Shown piece by piece: positions 57,637 to 64,000 of a stretch of DNA of 64,000 nt. Under the pieces are notes generated by a model that did not search any database, was not told the DNA's origin, and worked only from the letters and a program-made list of their open reading frames with translations. The stretch covers positions 76,885,160 to 76,949,159 of the forward strand of contig OX104130.1 in NCBI GenBank assembly GCA_944470555.2. Direction: 5' to 3'. The translations under genes and the position numbers were made by a program. How positions within the stretch are numbered: position 1 is the stretch's first letter; each line of letters begins with the position of its first letter. The stretch comes from Heterobilharzia americana. Its lineage: Eukaryota > Platyhelminthes > Trematoda > Strigeidida > Schistosomatidae.

Positions 57637-58364
57637 CTTATGTTTATCTACTCTACTGAAACTTTCAAGTCACATACTATTTGAGTACTTTCCACTTTAA
57701 TTCTACATCCAAGAAATAAATAGAATTAGTCACTAGTTCCATACATTAAACATTCGGTAAATTGCACTCAAAATTCACTTCTTGAAGACCTAAAGTAAGC
57801 AACTTATGGAGGAATCAAATTTTCATCTATTTGATCTCGAATACTATATTATACTTAACCCCTTTATATTGTTGAAGTCGTATTCTCACTTTCACAGTGA
57901 CTATTGTAACATTTAGTAAAAATTCAGAGTTTTCCTTTCCTGTTGTTTCTTTTCTCTTACTTCTCTATTTCTTATATGCCTGTGTAATACTTGGAAATAA
58001 CTACTATTTTATTAGACTAAACATGAGGCCGATTAGAATAAGCAATTTCCTGATAACCATGTTGCTCATTTGTAGAAGTTGCATTTTGTTCTCCGTAAAA
58101 ACAACTTGCAAAGCAAGTTTATTCTGCTTGTTGAATTATCTCTATCCTTTTTGATAGACATTTTTAATTATCATGTATTCGTGCCATGCACAATGATATG
58201 ATGAATCGTATATACAGTGTGAAAAAACATCCACTCCTAATATCAAAGGGGTAGATAGTCGAAAAAATCTTTAGAATCCTTCCTAATACTACGAATCTTT
58301 TGATAGAATTAGGTAGAATGCATATATTGAGTTTTGAGGGAGTTGTGAGGATTAGGGTATATTT
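57637..58364. other. AT-rich non-coding stretch
   Basis: No recognised gene. The plus-strand frame at 57897-58154 is hydrophobic and cysteine-bearing but has no supporting signal. Confidence 0.45.
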
Positions 58365-58480
58365 CGAGTTGTTATTCATCGTAGACTAACAAAGCAAAGC
58401 TGGATGATCGCGAGGACAGTTACTCAACGATGATATTGGGTGGCGGTTGTGTCATATCGTGAGCTAATAGAATGCATCTA
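58365..58480 (+). mobile_element. SINE-B fragment with inverted 3' end
   Basis: 58365-58395 is the SINE-B 3' end in minus orientation (GAGTTGTTATTCATCGTAGA). About 10 bases later the SINE-B 5' region follows in plus orientation (GAGGACAGTTACTCAACGAT through GGGTGGCGGTTG). Everything after that region, including the hammerhead, is missing. Confidence 0.55.
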
Positions 58481-58717
58481 TGTTTAAAACTACTGCTATT
58501 TAAAGAGAACACTGTCATGATTGTAAATTGAGAACGTGTAGAAAAAGTAAGTATATAATTTCTTCGAAAAGTAAATATCACTTTTTAAACACCTAAGTTC
58601 TGAAAAAAACAGTATTTTCATACAGTTGAGCAAAAAAATGTAATCTCTATACTGTTTGGTGGCAAGAAATAGGTGTTAAAATGAACTGAGTTCATTTTAT
58701 TCAGTGAAAGTTATTTA
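58481..58717. other. Short non-coding stretch
   Basis: Nothing recognised. Confidence 0.5.
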
Positions 58718-59552
58718 TTTATTACCTATTACTATTTTCCCTTGGGTTCCTAGTGGAACATAAGGATTCTGTAGCACTCCTCTATTGCACCTTCTTCTCT
58801 GCAGTCTTTTCAACCTGGCGTCAAGACTGCCTACAAGTTTTCATTTCCTCCTCACAAACCATCTTCTCCATGTCACCTTCGCCTCAGATTCCCAACTCGT
58901 CGTTTCTCATTTGGATTTCACTCGACGGATTGACCTGGCGCGTTATGTCCCCAATAGGCCTTCTAGGTGTATGCCCAATCCATTTCTACTTCCTTCTTCT
59001 TCATATTTGTTACTTGATAGGTTCTTGGTTAGCTCGTTCCCGGAGTTCCTTCTTACTTATTCTTTCTCACTTTCTCGCCTAATCTTCAGTACCGAGTTAG
59101 CGTAGGCGGCATCTGTTGATGAATGTCTCTAGTTTGTTGGAAATGATTTTAGTAACGCGTCAAGTCACTTAACCATATAGAAGCACTGACTTGACGATAT
59201 GTTGAAAATTCGTATCTTGTTCTTTGTGCTGAGTGCAGTAGATCTTCACACTGATTTTAGATTAATGAAAGCTTGTTTTGCTGTCTTTCCAATCCTGGCT
59301 TTGGCATCGTCGTCTGTGCCTGTGCCGCCTGTAGTTGAAAAGATGCTGCCTAGGTAGGTAAAAGAGACAACTTTATTTAGGTTTCTCCCGTTCATGGTGA
59401 TTAATGTCTCTTGTTGTTGATGCTGTTGTTGGTTGGGTATCATCATCACCTCCGTCTTCTCCACATTCGCTTGAAGTCCCGTTTCCGCCGCCATGCCTCT
59501 TCTGTCAACTTGTTAGTTTTTGCCTGTAGATCTTAGAGTTTGTGGAAATAGG
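58718..59552 (-). mobile_element. RTE-clade retrotransposon, 3' end
   Basis: Minus strand: a TTATTTATTTATTA-type tail at 58718-58734, the terminal GTTCC-ACTA-GGAAC hairpin (read on the minus strand), the C-terminal domain, and a fragment at 59246-59494 (GLQANVEKTEVMMIPNQ, NLNKVVSFTYLGSIFSTTG) that follows motif C. 5'-truncated at 59552. Plus-strand frames at 58753-59105 are shadows. Confidence 0.82.
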
Positions 59553-60527
59553 ATAGTGTGGATAGTAAAAGAGGAATGACACGTTGTTCATTAGTTTTTG
59601 TTGCAAATTTTTTTTTCCCGCTTAGATTTCAGTTTCAGTTGGTCACACTTAGAATTACACAAAATCTTAACAAGAATTTGTATTATTCAGCTATTGTTTC
59701 AAAGATGGATACACGGAAATAGAAAAAAAGCGTATCAGACGTACAGCACTTTTTCCGAAGTTCCTCTTTCTATCTCAATGGAATCTTATTTGGTGTCCAT
59801 CATTGTTTCATAAAAAAACTGTGAAACAACTACCATAATTGACATAAAAGTGTTTTAAAAGATAAGTTATTTTGAATTCTTCAATTATTACTTTTGATTC
59901 TTTCTAAAGATACCCCATGAATGACAAGAACAATACAGAAGTTTAAACCAGAGCTCTAAGTTGCCAGACGATTATTTATACATATAAGACTGTATAGCTT
60001 TATAGATGAGTTGGAAAAATCTGTATGAAGACCCATTTGACAAAGATTTTATACTTGTTGTCACGCGTCAAGAAGGTGTATGTGCCATCTCAGAAGAACT
60101 GATGTCTCCTGTAAGATTCAAACTCACCTTATCCATTGCAACAGTCGGCGAAATCATCATCACCTAGCTATTAACGTTACTATTTGAGTGCTGTACAACT
60201 GCACTGAATATATTCGTCACTGCAAAGTAGAGGATTTCCCTGAGGATGATGAAATAATATCTTAAATTCAGATCTATGCGGTCATTGTGATCACTGTAAA
60301 GATTAATTATATTCAGTGCACTGAAATTGGCTTGCAACGTCAAAATGATGCTGAAATATCTCAACATGTTTGATGCATAAACGGGAAGCCTAAATGCATA
60401 AGTCATACAATAAGATGCGTTCAATGCACACTTTTACAATAGATTGTATCAGTCTTCTATTTAGATTTGCTGACTGGTTGAAAATATAATTTTAAACTGA
60501 AAGTAAATCTAATTTTTTTAGTAATGA
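59553..60527. other. AT-rich non-coding stretch
   Basis: No recognised gene or repeat. Confidence 0.5.
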
Positions 60528-60712
60528 ATAGTGGCTTGGGATGGAATACAAAACTCCTGTTTCTTCTTATCAAGGACTCGTCAGCTGAATGTATCTGCCT
60601 TCCAATGAGTGTTGTCCCCAATTAAGACTCGAACTTAAGACCAGTCGCTTTAGACGTTAGAGTGTTATCCACTGGTCCACTAAGACACGGTGGCTAATTC
60701 TCGTGTGATTAA
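60528..60712 (-). mobile_element. SINE-A (Smalpha-like), no arm visible
   Basis: Minus strand: head CACCGTGTCTTAGTGGACCA then GTGGATAACACTC; a box-B-like AGTTCGAGTC; GGACAACACTCATTGGAAGG; a hammerhead; and GTATTCCATCCCAAGCCACT. It lies about 120 bp 5' of a PLE left arm. Unlike the other SINE-A copies I see no inverted 3' arm. Confidence 0.75.
60545..60595 (-). ncRNA. Hammerhead candidate in SINE-A, core kept, stems weak
   Basis: Minus strand: CTGACGA (60578-60584) and GAAAC (60559-60563) match the consensus. Stem II (GTCCTT against AAGAA) is imperfect and the cleavage triplet is unclear. The core is intact but the fold is doubtful. Confidence 0.5.
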
Positions 60713-60833
60713 AGTGCCATAATATTGTGTTATAGCTTATAAGCCTTCATCAACTAGTGGATAGGTCCAATCAACGACAAGACACTGGTGCTTACTGATG
60801 CGGTACTGTGTAAGGAAACTGAAAATACGGGAA

Positions 60834-60960
60834 AAATAATAGTCATAAAGAAGAGATAATTCAGCGAAGAAAATTTTCTTTTTCGACGATATCATTTTCT
60901 AAAGCTGTACGATCGTATTTATATATATCATAAATATATAACAGTCCATTACAAAGGAAT
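60834..60960 (-). repeat. Left inverted arm of PLE family 2 copy
   Basis: Reverse-complement match to 62341-62470. The ORF remnant begins immediately after it. Confidence 0.85.
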
Positions 60961-60970
60961 TGTTTCTAAG

Positions 60971-61336
60971 ATGTACTTTCAATGTGCAGTTCAAATTCAA
61001 CAATCATATATATGCAGACAGAAGAATGGGATTGCTATGGGGTCGCCACTTGGACCGTTGCTAGCTGACTGCTTTATGGCGAAACTAGAGAATGGTGTGC
61101 TGCATTCATCAATTGATAGTTTCTACCTACATAAAAGATATATGGATGACACTTTCATCATAATCGATCAAAATACAAATATTGAGGCTATAGTTAAAAC
61201 GTTCAATGATTGTCACCCATCGAGCAGCTTCACATCAAAATTTGAAGAGAACTCCGATTTCCATTTTCTCGATGTTTTATTGAAACGGAGACCAGATGGT
61301 TCTCTTCAGCGATCAATTTATAGGAAGCCTACTTAG
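60971..61336 (+). pseudogene. PLE reverse transcriptase fragment
   Basis: Motif B QKNGIAMGSPLGPLLADCF and motif C RYMDDTF are both canonical, and are followed by HFLDVLLKRRPDGSLQ and IYRKPT. A TAG stop follows where relatives probably read Trp; the frame then continues with GQYLNFHSWMPLSRKRNLI. The N-terminal domain, fingers and motif A are missing, so no activity is possible. Confidence 0.85.
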
Positions 61337-61737
61337 AATGGACAATATTTGAATTTCCACAGTTGGATGCCTCTCAGCAGAAAGAGGAATCTAATCCATT
61401 CTTCATCTTCAAGAAGCAAAAGAATCTGCACCAGTGATACTACTGACGAAGAATTAGATAAACTGCGGAAGATTCTCATGCAAAATTGGATATCCATCCA
61501 GATTTATCGATAAGAACTTGAAAGTAAATCAGAATACGGAGCAAGTACTTACAGTTCCTAAGAAGACCTTGTTTATGAACGTTGTTTTCAAAGGCGATAC
61601 GGCAGCAGAGATCCTGAAGAATCGGCTGTCCAGATCACTGAAGTAGACATTCTTCTCTGCAAAACTGCAGATCAGCTTCTCTAGTCAACAACTCATTCCA
61701 GAGTGCGTTAAGGACAAGTTACCACTTTGGGCCACCT

Positions 61738-62031
61738 CGATGTGTCTACAAATTTACCTGCTCCTGTGGAGCTAGTTATATAGGCCGCACAAAGCGCACA
61801 CTTTTCAAACGTATCTCGGAGCACTATCCTGCATGGTTGTCAAGGGGAGAATGTAAATCAATTAACAGTTCAATTCTTGAACATTTGGTCAACTCTGGAC
61901 ACAAAGCTATACCAGAATCTTCCTTCAATGTCATTTATTGTGTCAGATGGAATAGTTCAAAAGGAGTATGCCTTCGACAGTTGTGCACAGCTGAGGCACT
62001 GGTAATTCATCAATTCAAGCCTGATCTCTGA
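61738..62031 (+). pseudogene. PLE GIY-YIG endonuclease domain, nearly intact
   Basis: Open frame CVYKFTCSCGASYIGRTKRT then RISEHYPAWLSRGE, SSILEHLVNSGHKAIPE and AEALVIHQFKPDL to a TGA at 62029-62031. The Tyr pair, Arg and Glu-His of the GIY-YIG family are present. It lies in another frame from the reverse transcriptase fragment, so at least one frameshift and the upstream stop separate them. Start of the domain chosen by motif, not by an ATG. Confidence 0.85.
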
Positions 62032-62340
62032 GTGCAAAAGAAGTATGTTCAATCTATCATCTTACCATGGTCTTAACAGCTTCATTTTTTCGATTTCATT
62101 ATAATTAATTAGTTTATTATCACCACCTACATTATGACCCTTGTCTCATTCTTCACCTTCTTTACACCTATCTATCAAGTGGACACTCAATATTTGCGTT
62201 TCTTATCTACCAACAATTTTCACTTTGTCAAACTCCTTGCCTTTCTCGATATTTCTACTGTCTTAGTTTATTGCGCAACTACTTTGAATTCTTGATTCGG
62301 TTTTCTTGTAGCACTTGGTTAGTGATGTAATTATGCCCTA

Positions 62341-62470
62341 TTGTTTTATAATGGACTATTATATGTTTATGACATATATAAATACGATTGTATAGCTTTA
62401 GAAAATGATATCGTCGAAAAAGAAAATTTTCTTCGCTGAATTATCTCTCCTCTATGACTCAATGGGCGTG
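62341..62470 (+). repeat. Right arm (3' end) of PLE family 2 copy
   Basis: Partner of 60834-60960; also matches 39100-39215. Confidence 0.85.
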
Positions 62471-62480
62471 TTTCGTAGTC

Positions 62481-63032
62481 TAATAATAAATATAAGAATC
62501 ATTCCATTCCATTTAAAAGAAAATAATGTGTACGGTTAAAGAGCCTAACGTAATTTGATACTGATGCAGTTTTATAACAACCCAGCAACCGTAATACACC
62601 ACATTAACTTGGTTATAAGGAAACAAATAATTATGGTGTGACTGATCACCTTAGTCACTTCACAGTTCTATTTGTGTTATGAATTGATTACCTGATAGAC
62701 TATGCATTTATAAAGAACTACTTGGATACCTAGCCCAAAATTTCAAAACGCATACAACCTGTTTGCACTTCTACTAAAGATTATATTGTTTGATAGATTG
62801 ACCACCAACATAAATAATTCGCCAGGAGTTAAAACAATATACCTGCCAATTGCTTAATCGAAGTTAGAGTATTTTCAACAAAATGTGATCTAACAAAGAA
62901 CTAAACATTCTATTTATTAAAAAAAGAGATGGATAAAATGTATATAGGGTCTTCTAAATCCTCGAAATAAACCATGTTTTACCACCTGTGACGCATTATT
63001 TTATTAAAACTAAAACCTTGAATTACTTCATT
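62481..63032. other. AT-rich non-coding stretch
   Basis: No recognised gene or repeat. Confidence 0.5.
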
Positions 63033-63233
63033 ATTATTTATTATTTGTTTGTCCCTTGGGTTCCTAATGGAACATAGAGCTTCAGTAGCACGTCTCCAAT
63101 GCGCTCTGTTCTCTGCAATCTTTTGAAACTGGCTCCACGACAGCCCACAAGCTCTCATTTCCTCCTCACAAGATCTCCATGTCACCCTCGGACGCCTAAC
63201 TCGTCGCTCCCCATCTGGGTTCTACTCGAGGGC
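63033..63233 (-). mobile_element. RTE-clade retrotransposon, 3' terminal 200 bp
   Basis: Minus-strand (TAA)n-like tail at 63033-63048, hairpin GTTCC-ATTA-GGAAC, then coding for the last residues (RSCEEEMRACGLSW and HWRRATEALCS). Severely 5'-truncated. Confidence 0.85.
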
Positions 63234-63559
63234 CTTACTTTATGTGAATGAAATCAAAAAAAGTAACCTACAAACTAGTTGATAGTATAAATGGCTCCAT
63301 GAAAGTTGAGCTAGAATTTCTTACTGGACAATTACAATGTTAGAGGGTCACAAAAATGATCAATTTCACAATAGTGGTAACCATGGAGTCTTCTTACACT
63401 GCTTTCAATTTTTAAGATTGCATAAAAGAAGTTATGGTGTCAGAAGAACATTAATTGTCACTTATCAGTGCATAATTTAGCCACTGTCAAGTAGTGTGCA
63501 GTGACATATTGGATTAGTTTACTTGACATAATAAATATTCACGTAATGTTGCTTACTAG
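63234..63559. other. Non-coding stretch
   Basis: Nothing recognised. Confidence 0.5.
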
Positions 63560-64000
63560 ATGAAGTTTAGAGCACAATGTATTACTCATATTTATTTTAA
63601 GGCAATCACGTAACTACCTGTCTTAGCTTTTCATGATTCTACCGCGTTTCCTTCTTTCATTTGATTGGTAGTAGGACTTTCCACATTTCTGGCATCATCC
63701 TTAAATCATTCTTATTACGCACGTTAGACAGTGAATCTGCAGGCAGATATTCACTGGTTAACCTTTCTCTCCACTTAGCTACATTAATATTTAGTACTGT
63801 TAATGTATACCACTCTACTGTGTGGTCAGATGTTACCGCATGATAGCCACGGCTGATTTCTTCTGTCGAATAGATTACTCATCTGAGTAAAGTTTATCAG
63901 TATAGATTAAGCTAGGCTTGTATTCTTCACTTCACTGAATGATTCCGGCCATCTAGTTTACTCGTTCTCCTTGACCTCAGTAATTTCAAGGTACCTGGTA
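63560..64000 (-). mobile_element. PLE family 3, C-terminal part running off the window
   Basis: The minus strand matches the 57.2-57.6 kb PLE end. The antisense frames of both read as MIG-x-x-x-FHISGI, and the sense strand gives KWRERL and a Trp codon where the 57-kb copy has TGA. The 3' end of the element is near 63560, and its 5' side is beyond the window edge or truncated. The plus-strand frame at 63661-63843 is a shadow. Confidence 0.6.

Larger units (their letters stand above)
60834..62480 (+). mobile_element. Penelope-like element with inverted terminal arms (PLE family 2)
   Basis: A plus-strand PLE truncated on the 5' side just before reverse transcriptase motif B, with a 3' untranslated region at 62032-62480. 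Terminal arms 60834-60960 and 62341-62470 are inverted repeats of each other (shared AGATAATTCAGCGAAGAAAA, then TTTCGACGATATCATTTTCT) with moderate divergence. Family relatives are at 18.3, 25.1 and 38.9 kb. Confidence 0.85.

Noticed and set aside
1..64000. CRISPR arrays, rRNA genes, LTR retrotransposons or viral genes
   Set aside because: No regularly spaced direct repeats, no rRNA-like conserved stretch, and no gag, protease or integrase motifs seen on either strand.

Overview
The window looks like repeat-rich, AT-rich, non-coding DNA from a schistosome-type flatworm. The strongest clue is several copies of a SINE that closely resembles the Schistosoma Smalpha repeat, including its hammerhead ribozyme segment. 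Supporting clues are RTE-clade retrotransposons, several Penelope-like elements (PLEs) with GIY-YIG endonuclease domains, one CR1/Jockey-like reverse transcriptase and long (AT)n tracts. I see no intact host protein-coding gene, no rRNA or tRNA gene and no CRISPR array. Almost every recognisable open frame belongs to a mobile element, and all are broken by stops or frameshifts. Genus and all family names come from recognition, not from a database search.

Layout, left to right. 1-12.8 kb: AT-rich DNA with two hammerhead SINE families (SINE-A, Smalpha-like; SINE-B, a longer tRNA-like relative), three partial RTE copies and a PLE remnant. 13.4-19.7 kb: a miniature PLE between 152-bp inverted repeats, an RTE 3' half, and a longer minus-strand PLE. 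19.8-23.1 kb: the most complete RTE copy (minus strand, endonuclease plus reverse transcriptase). 24.4-29.0 kb: a SINE-B, a PLE remnant, an inverted SINE-A pair and the CR1-like element. 31-52.4 kb: a mosaic segmental duplication. Two blocks (about 1.5 and 1.7 kb) are nearly identical between the arms, while the DNA between them is strongly diverged and one arm has gained an RTE (45.3-48.2 kb). 53-64 kb: more minus-strand RTE fragments and three members of a PLE family, plus a PLE of another family next to a SINE-A.

The main pattern is architectural. Three 5'-truncated PLE copies of three families carry an inverted copy of their own 3' end on the 5' side, and both hammerhead SINE families often show the same arrangement. 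This suggests, but does not prove, that the SINEs move by a PLE-like mechanism rather than by the RTE machinery. One SINE-B hammerhead (around 8.92-8.96 kb) keeps every core nucleotide I can check and may still self-cleave.
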